From the NCBI GenBank assembly GCA_016169945.1, contig JADLSH010000373.1, forward strand, positions 1,860,001 to 1,924,000: DNA of 64,000 bases, given 5' to 3'. The notes below the pieces were generated by a model. It saw only the letters and a program-made list of their open reading frames with translations, was not told the DNA's origin and searched no databases. This DNA is from Trachythela sp. YZ-2020. Its lineage: Eukaryota > Cnidaria > Anthozoa > Malacalcyonacea > Clavulariidae. The translations under genes and the position numbers were made by a program. Shown piece after piece: positions 53,124 to 62,689 of the stretch. Each line of letters starts with the position of its first letter. Within the stretch, counting starts at the first letter, position 1.

Positions 53124-54895
53124 GTGAGGGGCGCCAAATATACAAGCGCTCAAAGTCATCAACCTTTGGCGGTTGATATTCTACGCTGCCCTTTAGAAAG
53201 AGTTAATGAAAATTTTGCATCCATTTTTACTTGTGACGACAACAGCGACCTCAATACAGAAGAATACTCGGAACCAGCACGATTATTGACGGAAACTTCA
53301 TCCCAATTCGCTCCATCACTCTGCGCCTTCTTCAACAAATCCCTACGCTGCGGTGTACTTCCTGCGTCAAATCGTACGTAGAGAACTACCGTCCAATCTC
53401 GTTGCTCCCCCTCATCTCCAAATCCTAGAACGTTGCGTGTTCCATAACATCGAACATCATGTTTTCCAACAAATCAACCCTTGTCAACATGGGTTTGTCC
53501 CACGAAAGTCTTGTGTAACACAACTGATTGAAGTGTCTGAACATATAGGTTGGTAAACAGATTGACGTGAATTACTTGGACATGTTGAAGGCATTCGATA
53601 AAGTTAGTCACGCTCAGCTACTGCATCGATTACGCAAGTTCGGTTTTCGAGATAACCTCCTGAACTGGTTTTCGTCATACTTCAGCAATCGTTACCAACA
53701 AACAACAGTTGGTGGAGCAACATCAAGACCGCTAGCAGTGACATCCGGTGTACTGCAGGGCTCTATTCTTGGTCCATTGCTGTTTCTTTTATATGAAAAC
53801 CACCTCTGTAAAACCGTGGTCACCTCAAACATTGCAACCTTTGCGGACGATACAAAAATGTTCAAAACAATAAACTCTGTTGCTGAAGGGTCATCGCTAC
53901 AAGAAGATCTGACGAACTTTGAAGAAAGCTCCAGCAAAGTGAACCTTGTACTGAACGCGGAGAAATGCAAAGTTTAAGAATCACAAGGAAACTCAACAAG
54001 ATCGATTTCCCGGACAAGCTGCATAATTCTGTCCTAGAAGGAACTGATCACGAAACAGATTTGGGGGTGTGGACTGCATACAATCTGACATGGTCCAAGC
54101 ATGTTGAAGTGCAATGTGCTCAAGCAACAAAAATGTTAGGCTACATAAGAAGAACTACCCTAGACATTAAAAGTATCTTGGTTCGTCATATCGTATATTT
54201 GACCTTAGTACGTTCAAAACTATGCTACGCTTCCCAAGTCGAGCAAATTTATTCTAGATCTGCCGTTTATGTGCGAAGTCAGCTATATGCGAAAACTTGA
54301 AATGTTGGATCTCCTCCCACTCTGCTTTTGGCGAGAGTGTCTAGATCTCGTCGTCTTCTTTAAATGTATCCATTGGATGATAAACATTAACAACAACATT
54401 CTACCACCAATACAGAACCGGGATAGAATAACAAGATCAGCTGACCCAAATTGTCTGATGTTCACGACCACAAAGTGCAGGATTGCAACATTCCAGAAAT
54501 CGTTTATATCCCAGTGTACGAGAGTATGGAATATACTACCCAACAAACTGACATCGAAAAACGCTAGCTTTAGCAGTTTCAAGAACAGATTGTATGATTA
54601 TTACAAATCAGCTTTAGACATTTATGATGTTGAAAATCCTAGAACATGGAAGTCTATATGTTTGTCTTCTAACATGTCTTGTAAGTTGTTTCATTCGACT
54701 TTGTGTTGTTATTAGTTCTATAAATGTTTCTTCGTTTTGTCTTGTCTTGTGAGTCGCGTTGTGGTCAAGGGCCGCTGTATTTGGTGTGAGCTGTAGCGTT
54801 ATACCCTGCCTTGTGTATATTATCTTTGTTGTTATTGTAAACTGTAAGTTAGTGTGAAATTGGCAAAGTGTAATAAATAAAATACTTTTAGTCAT
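53124..54895 (+). pseudogene. 5'-truncated LINE (CR1 superclade), RT to 3' end
   Basis: The copy begins within the pre-RT linker (RVNENFASIFTCDDNSD) and proceeds through RT blocks: SLCAFFNKSLRCGVLPAS, NPCQHGFVPRKSCVTQLIEV, YLDMLKAFDKVSHAQLLHRL, SGVLQGSILGPLLFLLYENH (PQG mutated to LQG) and TFADDTKMFKT with the (Y/F)ADD motif. The thumb (KMLGYIRRTTLDIKS) and C-terminal end YKSALDIYDVENPRTW follow after shifts, ending at 54715. The 3' UTR carries AATAAATAAAATACTTTTAG. Frameshifts at 53380, 53556 and 53970. It separates the Rep and helicase remnants of the Helitron. Confidence 0.85.
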
Positions 54896-54904
54896 AGTAT
54901 CGAA

Positions 54905-56700
54905 GCAAAACTTTCCAGAAGAAATACACAGATAAAAAGCTAAATTTCGACCATTAGAAGTCTGTGGTCAAATGCAAGATCATCTCAACACTTTCAATTC
55001 ATTAATACATCTGATCCAGATGAACGAACTTCTTGCTTATGAGCATGGAGAAAATTAAAGATCTTCCTGACAATTCACAAGATATCGAGTCTGACAATGT
55101 TATGTTTAGCTAACTTTGTTGCTTGGTTTCATTGCAAATATAATGAATCCAGAAAAGCGAAAATTACTTATGCATCCTTATGTGCGAAAGATGACTATGT
55201 TGATGAAAACGACTTAGATGACAATGAAGATGATGACCCAATAAATAACGATGGGACAGTTGATGGCATCGAGGAAGAATTCTTATAAAATGGATAAAGA
55301 TCCAGAAAACTATTGCCGTGAGATCATGTTGTATACTCCTTGGAGGAATGAGAAAAAATATCTTCTTAAAGATTTCAAAACGTATCCGGATCGATTTGAA
55401 ACAGTCAAAGATCAGATCAAGGAAAACAGCAAACAGTATGAGAATCATTCTGAGGTTATACAGGTGTATGTACCACAGAATACCACAAAAATTTACATGT
55501 TCCATATCTTTTGTCAAATATATATAATGTGGCTTCTTAATATTTTTTTAGTACAGTTTATCGATATATTTTTTCTTCCTGGGGGTTTTTGGGCTAGATT
55601 TCATAGACTTAAATATTTTTTTTTTAATTGAACATTCTGTAGAACAAACTCTAATGTACCACAGAATACCAGTGCGGAGATAAATAAGCAACAGTTTATC
55701 AAATTGTACCAGGATTTGGTGTGTCATGTTGTGTGGTAATACTGTACTGATATTGCCAACTTAATTTAGTGAAAGGTAAACACTAAAATCATTTCAGCAC
55801 ACCAGTGGTGTAACCAAAGTATCCAGGTTTATCAATAATTTTGAAAAATTAAGTTTTTCAATGGTAAAACTGATTCCTGGGTGTGATTTCTGTATAGTAA
55901 TAATGTTGTGTTGCATAGATAAAGTAGTGATCAAGATAAATTATACTGTTACAAACTTCTTTTTAAACTTTCGAATTTTACAGGCATTATGCAGGAAAAA
56001 AGTATCAAAAACATAGAATGTTATTTTTGGTTAATCCTGATTATTATAAAGAATTTTTATGAAAATATTCATTTTTTGTTTCTTATATGTTAATTAAAAC
56101 TAAAACTAATATATATTCACAAAAATAAAGTATATAGTATGTTTCCTCCAAATTTTATAAGATCAATAAATAAGACTGGTATTCTGTGGTACGTCGTATT
56201 CTGTGGTACCTACACCTGTAGATAGTGCTGTGGAAGAAATTGAAAGTGAAGAATCGAATACTATTGTCGCCCCTAATTAGAGATAGAGAAATAAATCAAA
56301 GGAAAGTTAATCATTTGGATGCTTTGATCCAGGCAAAGATAAGCAACATTCTCAGTACGATTTGATCAATGATACTGGTATATTCCCAAGAACAGACGAT
56401 AATGAAGAACTTCTTGTGCGACGATTGAACGATGTAGAAAATTAGTCCAGTCACTATATAGAACAAAAAGAATTCTTTCACCATGTATTGAACTCTGTGA
56501 AAATAGGTTATGGACCACTGAGGCCGTTTTCAAGCAGAGGTGCTGGTGTTGGCAAAAGCACCGTCACAAATACGAGGCTCTTGTACGATATCTTAATAGA
56601 CAGGCTGAAACTGCTCCCGATGAAATTTCTGTTATGAAGGCAGCTCAACTGGAAAAGCAGTATTTAATATCAAAGGTAATACATACGAGCCGATAACGAA
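54905..56700 (+). pseudogene. Helitron PIF1-like helicase region, split by a MITE
   Basis: Frames in order: SMEKIKDLPDNSQDIESDNV, then LANFVAWFHCKYNE, DPENYCREIMLYTPWRNEKK, KQYENHSEVI, then beyond the MITE DSAVEEIESEES, CFDPGKDKQHSQYDLINDTG, EFFHHVLNSVKIGYGPLRPF and GAGVGKSTVTN, the Walker A of the PIF1-type helicase. It ends in STGKAVFNIKGNT at about 56695, the next conserved block (usually APTGKAAFNIxGxT). Helitron helicases unwind the donor strand during rolling-circle transposition. It is oriented like the Rep at 46 kb and is its likely continuation, with the intermediate part missing. Stops are present, so it is inactive. Confidence 0.8.
55461..56218 (+). mobile_element. Mariner-like MITE, copy 2 (758 bp), in the Helitron helicase
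   Basis: Flanked by TA on both sides (55459-55460 and 56219-56220). Removal of the element plus one TA restores the helicase frame (EVI followed by DSAVEE). The right end has a small duplication of the TTCTGTGGTAC motif. It differs from copy 1 by small indels and substitutions. Confidence 0.92.
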
Positions 56701-56795
56701 AATTGCCGATTATTGAGGCCGATTATTTGTAGGCCGATTATCTCAACTTATTGGCCAATTAATCGGCATCTGCCGATTATTGTAAGTAGCAAGAC
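56701..56795. repeat. Degenerate GCCGATTA repeat at the Helitron/THAP-gene junction
   Basis: About six spaced copies of GCCGATTA or its inverse TAATCGGC, most GCCGATTATTG- or GGCCGATTAT-like, between the helicase fragment and the minus-strand gene. Confidence 0.75.
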
Positions 56796-56796
56796 A

Positions 56797-57160
56797 TCAG
56801 TGTAAAAACCTTTCAAAGATGGCAGTTGCTTTCGCAAAGCATGTCATTCGCATGTGTTTGAGCACTCTAAAAACTTTGGTTGCTGATGTTCCTGCAACAA
56901 GGATCCCAAAACTAAGCAACAAGTTGCCAGCTGCAATTTTCGTCCCAGGGAAATAGGGTTGACTGAACCATGTTGTTCTGCACAATCAGGGTTGACACAT
57001 GTTGTTTTAACCTCAGCCATTGTTCCATGTGAATTCACTTCAACCAATGTCTTGTCACTTTTGCATACACAGCAGATTTGAAAGAGCGTCAATAATTGTA
57101 TAAAGAATACAATGAACTTCGGCTCTGTTCTTAGATTGTATTCCTTCATGGGAACCCTGA
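56797..57160 (-). pseudogene. Second THAP/Kolobok-family transposase gene: zinc-cluster exon
   Basis: The minus strand has VPMKEYNLRTEPKFIVFFIQ, CCVCKSDKTLVEVNSHGTMA and TCVNPDCAEQ followed by a frameshift to WFSQPYFPGTKIAAGNLLLS and FGILVAGTSATKVFRVLKHM. A KFIVF start, a CxxC pair, a second CxxxC, then W-SQP and AGNLLLS-G-L--G are the region upstream of the DSPGH block in the family of the gene at 31-36 kb. The exon is cut at about 56790 by the GCCGATTA repeat. Downstream catalytic exons are absent here. Confidence 0.7.
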
Positions 57161-57199
57161 AATATTTAATAAAAAATACTGCTGATGGACAATGATTCT

Positions 57200-57480
57200 T
57201 AAAATTAATAATGGAGCAAGACATTATCATAAAGCAAGGAGGCGCATCATTCAGTTCTACTTAATTGAATTGTTTGGTTAATTGATAAATAAAACTAGAG
57301 TAACCCTTGGAACTAGTGTAAATTAGTCTGGAGAAGCATTGGGTCATTATATGGTAATTAACTCGTTAGCTGGCAATGATCTCAAATGCGCCCTACTCTA
57401 GTATTTTACTCTGTCTAATGCCAGATTACTTCACTCATCAATGGTGGAGTACTGCTGATTAATGAGTTACAAAAACCAGA
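57200..57480. other. Intron with short MITE remnant
   Basis: Minus strand 57470-57340 reads AACTCATTAATCAGCAGTAC...GGCATTAGACAGAGTAAAAT and ends in a TTAACTCGTTAGC-like terminus, a diverged relative of the TTAA MITEs at 14 kb. Confidence 0.55.
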
Positions 57481-57499
57481 AAGTTAAATTAAATGAAAG

Positions 57500-57700
57500 T
57501 ATTTTCATTGTTTTTACCTATGTGGAGGCACACTAATGTCTTCATCAGTCTCAGTATCTGCTGTGTCAGTCTCTGTCTCCATGTCAACGTCTTCATACAT
57601 ATCATCCGAAGGCTCCTCTGTTTCATCTTCAGATTTATCTGCTTCCTCATCATTGCTCTCAACTTCACAAGTCTTCTCATCCACACCACTACTTTCACCT
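57500..57700 (-). pseudogene. Acidic exon of the second THAP/Kolobok-family gene
   Basis: Minus strand SSGVDEKTCEVESNDEEADK, then SEDETEEPSDDMYEDVDMET and ETDTADTDEDISVPP, between a CAG acceptor near 57697 and a donor near 57531. It resembles the acidic stretch in exon 2 of the other copy. Confidence 0.5.
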
Positions 57701-57869
57701 GTTGTAAATTATTTCAGAAAATAGCCAAATATATATTTGGAATATTCATGAAGCGTTAGTGCCACCAACACTCAAGACCATATACAGTAGCATTAAATAA
57801 TCTTTCCCAATAATTTATCTCCTATTTCCTAATAACACAACTAGAAGGATATATTGTACATGCTTACCT

Positions 57870-58018
57870 GCTGCACCCCTAAGAACATGCAATTCTTCTC
57901 TTACAGCAGCCAGCTTTTGTTTTGATGTTTGCCACCAATTATACATTTGCTTGTTTTCCCTCTTTAACAAATCGCAGTTTTCGCATTTGCTAGTTGACTG
58001 TTCCAATCCCCCAATCTA
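57870..58018 (-). pseudogene. Coiled-coil exon of the second THAP/Kolobok-family gene
   Basis: Minus strand IGGLEQSTSKCENCDLLKRE, then NKQMYNWWQTSKQKLAAVRE and ELHVLRGAA, ending at a GTAAGC donor. Leucine-rich heptads suggest a coiled coil for oligomerisation. Confidence 0.5.
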
Positions 58019-58179
58019 TAGGAAATGTTAATTGACACACTTTAGCCATTGTGTCATTTGTGTGTCTGCTTTGGTAATTGTTTACAAATACACAAATTGG
58101 AAACACAATTGTAAACGATCAGTTCATAGCCAAAGACATAGATGGAACTCATGGAAGGAACAGTACCAGTACGACAGTC

Positions 58180-58300
58180 TTACCATTGTTTCATGTTCCA
58201 TCACTTGCTGATCAGTTTGAAAGCCAGAAATATCTGACGATGTTGTAGGCGCCTCTTCGTGTCCTTCTATAATCAATCGTTCACTGATAACCTATATCAA
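58180..58300 (-). pseudogene. Upstream exon of the second THAP/Kolobok-family gene
   Basis: After ATAGGTTATCAG on the minus strand: ERLIIEGHEEAPTTSSDISG, then FQTDQQVMEHETM before GTAAGAC. Weakly conserved linker. The THAP exon itself was not found; the LINE at 58.6 kb may have displaced it. Confidence 0.4.
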
Positions 58301-58426
58301 ATTACGACCAAAACGTGGTTATAGATATGTCGAATTCAAAACATTTTTATATGCTAGAAAATATCTTATTAAGCCATTACAAGGCACTGGCCAATATACT
58401 ATATTCAAATTGATGCGCATATATCT

Positions 58427-58524
58427 GGTGCACCCCTACTAAATTTATACTCTAGCTGAATAGGGCCTTTGCTATGGTGCACCCCTACTAAATTTATACT
58501 CTAGCTGAATAGGGCCTTTGCTAT
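58427..58524. repeat. 49-bp tandem duplication
   Basis: GGTGCACCCCTACTAAATTT and the following 29 bases occur twice in succession at 58427 and 58476 without differences. Confidence 0.96.
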
Positions 58525-58636
58525 GACTCCACATAATTTGCATTTACTATGCAAAGCATGGGTGATACTAAAAGGGAGTGCTTACCGCAATATACTAAGT
58601 CATCGACCCATGTGCAAATAATGCCTATTCAGTATT

Positions 58637-58993
58637 TTGCTGCAATTCAACATGGCGGCATGCTGGTCGATTTTCGGCCGTGTCGTCACAATCTTTCTTG
58701 TCTTTACTCTCATGTTTAATGTTATACATCAAGACATATTAAATCTTCAAGTTAATAATGCTGGGTTAAGCCTGGAAGGTTTCGTAGTTGCTGGAAAGTT
58801 CTCTTCTCCAAGTCTGGCCATTCCTGAAGTTAAAGCTCGAAGCAAGTTTACCGCCATTGCTTCGGTTCCTACAAATCGAAAGCTAACGATGGGTGTGCAT
58901 TTATTGAAGTATGCCCTATGGACAAATATTTTGCTCCTCTGCAATGATATTGCTTTAAACCCGGGACCTGTGGACTCTAGTGTCAACTTGTAA
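58637..58993 (+). CDS. LINE N-terminal leader with 2A-like motif
   Basis: MAACWSIFGRVVTIFLVFTL is a signal/membrane-like segment. The frame continues to LLLCNDIALNPGPVDSSVNL and stops. The NPGP core is complete and sits where 2A peptides are found in APE-type LINEs, but the consensus D(V/I)ExNPGP reads DIALNPGP, so the Glu is Ala. The ATG at 58651 (MAAC) parallels MAAW of the element at 25.4 kb and is the likely start. The endonuclease should follow at once, but a deletion and stop intervene. Confidence 0.75.
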   Translation: MLQFNMAACWSIFGRVVTIFLVFTLMFNVIHQDILNLQVNNAGLSLEGFVVAGKFSSPSLAIPEVKARSKFTAIASVPTNRKLTMGVHLLKYALWTNILLLCNDIALNPGPVDSSVNL

Positions 58994-59001
58994 GTAATAA
59001 C

Positions 59002-59300
59002 TTGACAGTAAAATGCAGAACTGATCTAGAAAGTCCGGATACTGAAGCAATTTGGCTTGAGATGTGTCCCTTCAAATCTAAGCGAACGGATATCATGGGG
59101 TGTATTTACCGACCACCATCTTCTAGAAATGCCGACGATATAAATATAGAAGCTAACATCGAAATGGTTCACTTGCTAAATAAGGAAACTATAATCGTCT
59201 CTGATATTAACATCGATTACAGAAATAAGCCGATCTACGAAAAACATAGTCTTGAACCATGGATTTTAAACAGCTTGTGGATTTTATCACACGCCCAGTG
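59002..59300 (+). pseudogene. LINE endonuclease, truncated
   Basis: CRTDLESPDTEAIWLEMCPF, MGCIYRPPSSRNADDIN and IIVSDINIDYRNKPIYEKHS correspond to the second half of the APE domain (compare AGCYRPPSS and GDFNIDFKHSN at 41.6 kb). The N-terminal half with its catalytic residues is missing, and SDINID replaces GDFNID. Confidence 0.8.
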
Positions 59301-60842
59301 AGCAAGACGTGTCTTGATCACTTGTATTGTAATCAACCTCATCGAATCAAATTGGTTACTAGTCATAACATTGGCCTTTCTGATCACTTGCCCGTTTTCG
59401 TTGTTAGAAAATATGCGCACGAGAGCCTCAAGTGCAGTAACCGTACAAAAGAGTCTCGAATTACATACCGTGACATGAGGCGACTTGATGAAAAAAATTT
59501 TAAAGTAACTCTGAAACAAACCCCCTGGGACACTGCCTTTGTAAATGAGGACATTGATGAGGTTGTTAATGTTTGGGAACAGACATTTAATTATGCTGTT
59601 GACTCTCATTGTCCTTGGCGTGAAAAGCGTGTTAAACAGATTACCCAAGCGCCGTGGATGACAAAAGCAGTGATTAGACAGCTCCATATTAGGGATCACT
59701 TACTGAAGGTGGCAAGACGTACTGATCATGTGGATGACTGGGCAAATTACCGTGCTGCTAGAAACAAAGCTGTCTCAGTGCTGTGGTCAGCCAAGCGCGA
59801 ATTCTACAGCAATTCGTTTGAGGAAAATAAGAATAATGCAAGGACCTTTTGGAAGTCAATAAAAATGCTGACTGGTTCTAAGAATACTAGACAAATAAAC
59901 AAGCTGAACATTGATGGTCGCGATGTGGATGATAAAACCGAAATAGCAGAACAATTTAACACCTATTTTTCTACAATTGCTGAAAAAATTAGAAGTCAGC
60001 TCTCCACAGTCCCATTTGACCTGTCTAAATTGATCAATTTTGTTAAATCTCGAAAATCCTCGGATGATAAGTTTTCTTTTCCTGTTATAACTAGCTCTCA
60101 GGTCATTAACATCATCATGAAGATTAGTCCCTACAAATCTTCTGGCATCGACAAAATCGGCGCTCGTCTTCTGCGTATTGCTGCACCAGCTGTTGCTCCG
60201 AGTATTACCCGAATTATCAACATGTCTCTTTCTACAGGCAAGTTTCCATCGCGTTGGAAAACAGCCATGGTTACACCCTTATTTAAGAGTGGTACTGAAT
60301 GTGACCCATGTAACTATCGCCCTATCTCGGTTTTGCCTATCCTGTCCAAGGTCATCGAGCGTCTTGTTCACGACTCACTATATACATTCCTCAATGAAAA
60401 CAACCTCCTCTATACAAGACAATCAGGTTTTAGGAGACGTCATAGTCCCGAGACTGCACTTATTAAGATCATCGATGAACTCTTATTTAACCTGGACAAT
60501 GATAATGTATCGGGTATGGTGCTGATTGACTACCGTAAAGCGTTCGATATGGTCGACCATGATCTCTTGATAAATAAATTAGAAACCTACGGTATTGTTA
60601 ACCAAGAACTGAAATGGTGTCATTCGTACCTATTAAATAGGAAGCAGGTTGTTCGATTGGGCGGAAAGTGTCAAGCGAGGTGTTTGAAATATGGGGTCCC
60701 TCAAGGGAGTATTTTGGGTCCCCTGTTCTTCATATTATTTATAAATGATCTGCCTCTGCATGTAACTTCTCAACTCGATCTCTACGCGGATGATACCACA
60801 ATCACAGATTCTGCCGACTTCAGGAACATATCAAGTCTTTAA
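59259..60842 (+). CDS. LINE endonuclease end and reverse transcriptase, 527 aa
   Basis: A single long frame starts in the last part of the endonuclease (MDFKQLVDFITRPVSKTCLD, SDHLPVFVVRKY) and passes through the linker (WMTKAVIRQLHIRDHLLKVA) into a full RT: SSGIDKIGARLLRIAAPAVA, SRWKTAMVTPLFKSGTECDP, NYRPISVLPILSKVIERLVH, YTRQSGFRRRHSPETALIKI, IDYRKAFDMVDHDLLINKLE, YGVPQGSILGPLFFILFIND and LYADDTTITDS with the YADD catalytic pair. It synthesises cDNA at the nicked target. A TAA at 60840-60842 interrupts the thumb, after which the frame stays open to 61652. Apart from this stop and the missing endonuclease half, the copy is well preserved. Confidence 0.92.
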   Translation: MDFKQLVDFITRPVSKTCLDHLYCNQPHRIKLVTSHNIGLSDHLPVFVVRKYAHESLKCSNRTKESRITYRDMRRLDEKNFKVTLKQTPWDTAFVNEDIDEVVNVWEQTFNYAVDSHCPWREKRVKQITQAPWMTKAVIRQLHIRDHLLKVARRTDHVDDWANYRAARNKAVSVLWSAKREFYSNSFEENKNNARTFWKSIKMLTGSKNTRQINKLNIDGRDVDDKTEIAEQFNTYFSTIAEKIRSQLSTVPFDLSKLINFVKSRKSSDDKFSFPVITSSQVINIIMKISPYKSSGIDKIGARLLRIAAPAVAPSITRIINMSLSTGKFPSRWKTAMVTPLFKSGTECDPCNYRPISVLPILSKVIERLVHDSLYTFLNENNLLYTRQSGFRRRHSPETALIKIIDELLFNLDNDNVSGMVLIDYRKAFDMVDHDLLINKLETYGIVNQELKWCHSYLLNRKQVVRLGGKCQARCLKYGVPQGSILGPLFFILFINDLPLHVTSQLDLYADDTTITDSADFRNISSL

Positions 60843-61652
60843 TTTTCACTAAACAGCTCTGTTGGTGAAATACAGCGTTGGGCAGACGCAAACAAGCTTC
60901 CAATCAATGAGTCCAAGACAAAAGTTCTGATGATAACGGGGAAAAGGCTTGTGTCTAAAATCCACGAAGAGTTAAATGTTACAGTAAATAATGTGACTCT
61001 TGATAATGTTGATAGTGCAACCTTGTTGGGTCTTGATATTGACAGTTCACTATCATTTGATGGCCAGGTTGAAAAAGTTTGCAAAAAGCTAGCTTCTCGC
61101 ATAGCTGTGTTGAGGAAAATTCGGGCCTACTTGCCACTTAGCCAATGCCTACAATATTACAATGCAATTATACGGCCAGTTATGAGTTATGCGAGCGTTA
61201 TCTGGAGCACTTGCAATAAGGTGTTACTGAACAGAATTTTAAAACTTCAGAAACGTGCAGTAAGAACTATCCTGTTTGCAGATCACCTGGCGCCATCGGT
61301 AGCTCTTTTCAATCAATTATCGTGGATTCCTTTTTACGAGCAATGTAAAATTGATAAATGTTCAATTTTATACAAGCGCATACACAATACCTTGCCTAGC
61401 TATCTTGGCGATTATATTATCTTGAATAATGTGCGGAACTCGCAGAACACGCGGTATGCTAATTTTAATGCTATTTGCCCAAGGTACAAGAGGGAAACAG
61501 AGGGCGGACTTACATTTTTAGTTAGAGCAACTAGACAGTGGAACAATGTACCTCTAAATACCAGGAAGATTGATTCGTTAAACTGTTTTAAGAACAATTT
61601 GCGGAGTAACATTCTTAAAGACCAACACTTTTTACACCATTTTAGTATCTAA
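60843..61652 (+). CDS. LINE RT thumb and C-terminal part
   Basis: Continues the same frame after the stop: FSLNSSVGEIQRWADANKLP, INESKTKVLMITGKRL, LLGLDIDSSLSFDGQVEKVC, YYNAIIRPVMSYASVIWSTC, LQKRAVRTILFADHLAPSVA and YKRETEGGLTFLVRATRQWN, ending at 61652. It is parallel to the minus-strand LINE at 36.1-36.9 kb, which is a relative. Confidence 0.9.
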   Translation, partial: FSLNSSVGEIQRWADANKLPINESKTKVLMITGKRLVSKIHEELNVTVNNVTLDNVDSATLLGLDIDSSLSFDGQVEKVCKKLASRIAVLRKIRAYLPLSQCLQYYNAIIRPVMSYASVIWSTCNKVLLNRILKLQKRAVRTILFADHLAPSVALFNQLSWIPFYEQCKIDKCSILYKRIHNTLPSYLGDYIILNNVRNSQNTRYANFNAICPRYKRETEGGLTFLVRATRQWNNVPLNTRKIDSLNCFKNNLRSNILKDQHFLHHFSI

Positions 61653-61861
61653 ATAGATCCATAAGTTTATATATTTTATACCAACATAATAGTTTATCTA
61701 TAGTAGTTCTAATCTTGTAAATAGCTGTATATCATAATTATTGTTAATGTATCCATATATGATTGTAATTTATATTAGTTGCGAGGGCCACAAGTTTATT
61801 AGCCTTGGCTATTATGTGCTATCCTCTTTAAATAAAGAATTTATTATTATTATTATTATTA
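61653..61861 (+). other. LINE 3' UTR with (ATT)n tail
   Basis: GCGAGGGCCACAAGTTTATT, then ATTATGTGCTATCCTCTTTA, AATAAAGAATTTATTATTAT and further ATT units. Compare the (TCTA)n-tailed relative at 30663-30820. Confidence 0.85.
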
Positions 61862-62515
61862 CTAAATTATTTACATAATCGCAAAAAACAAATGCTTACA
61901 AAACACTATGTCTACAAACAGGTTAGTTAATAACAAAGACTAATAAGAATAAGCCAAAATAAAACTTAGAAATTTGAGATGCAGAAGTGGCTGAAGACCA
62001 CATGTTTATGACCCTTAACGTCTGTGGTATCATATCTGATACCATGCATTAAAAACAATCCTGAGAGGGCTTTGGCACGTTATAAAACATAAATTGCACA
62101 TAAGATAAAACTTAGAACCATATTTTAGGTAAACCAATCGAAAAGAAAACATATTACTCACCGGTTTCGTTAAAATCTGGCTTTCTATTATGGAAAATTT
62201 TACAGCTGACGGCATATGTCGGAAGCCATATTTGATTTTGTATTTTCGCCCTGAGTAATTTGACGTCAGCAGTTTTGGCATCACAAATGATACTAAAAGT
62301 GCTTGAATGATATAACATGACGTTTTGGAAGATGTTTATGAAATATTTATTAACTTTTCACATATTTATTAATGTGGTATTGTCAGCGGTCTCACCCTCA
62401 TATATAAGTGAGAATCGCATGAGCTCATTTAAGTTCGGTGCAAACGCTGCAGCCAGAACACCTCTCCTACCTGCTTTAGACTCTGACTGCCGCACGGAAC
62501 GAGAACACAAATAAA
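61862..62515. other. No clear gene; probable promoter or 5' UTR of the next retroelement at its end
   Basis: The stretch 62380-62515 leads directly into the Gag start at 62516. A minus-strand open frame at 62030-62284 shows no recognisable domain. Confidence 0.4.
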
Positions 62516-62689
62516 ATGTCAATGTCGTCGCAGCCGGTACAGCTTCCAACAACTTCACCTGCAGTTGTTGATTCAGCTCTCCGTCTGGTTTTGAACCCAG
62601 CAGATCAAGATATTCCCACTGGTTCACAAGCGAATGCTGATGTTCCTGCTGTTGTCGCGCCTGTAGAACCCGTTCAAGACAAACTTGAG
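62516..62689 (+). CDS. Gag N-terminal exon of a retroelement (probably DIRS-like)
   Basis: ATG at 62516 encodes MSMSSQPVQLPTTSPAVVDS, ALRLVLNPADQDIPTGSQAN and VAPVEPVQDKLE, then a GTAGTATT donor at 62690. The composition (Pro/Ala/Val-rich, hydrophilic) suits the leader of a Gag protein. It is linked to the CCHC exon at 63409 by position and strand only. Confidence 0.5.
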
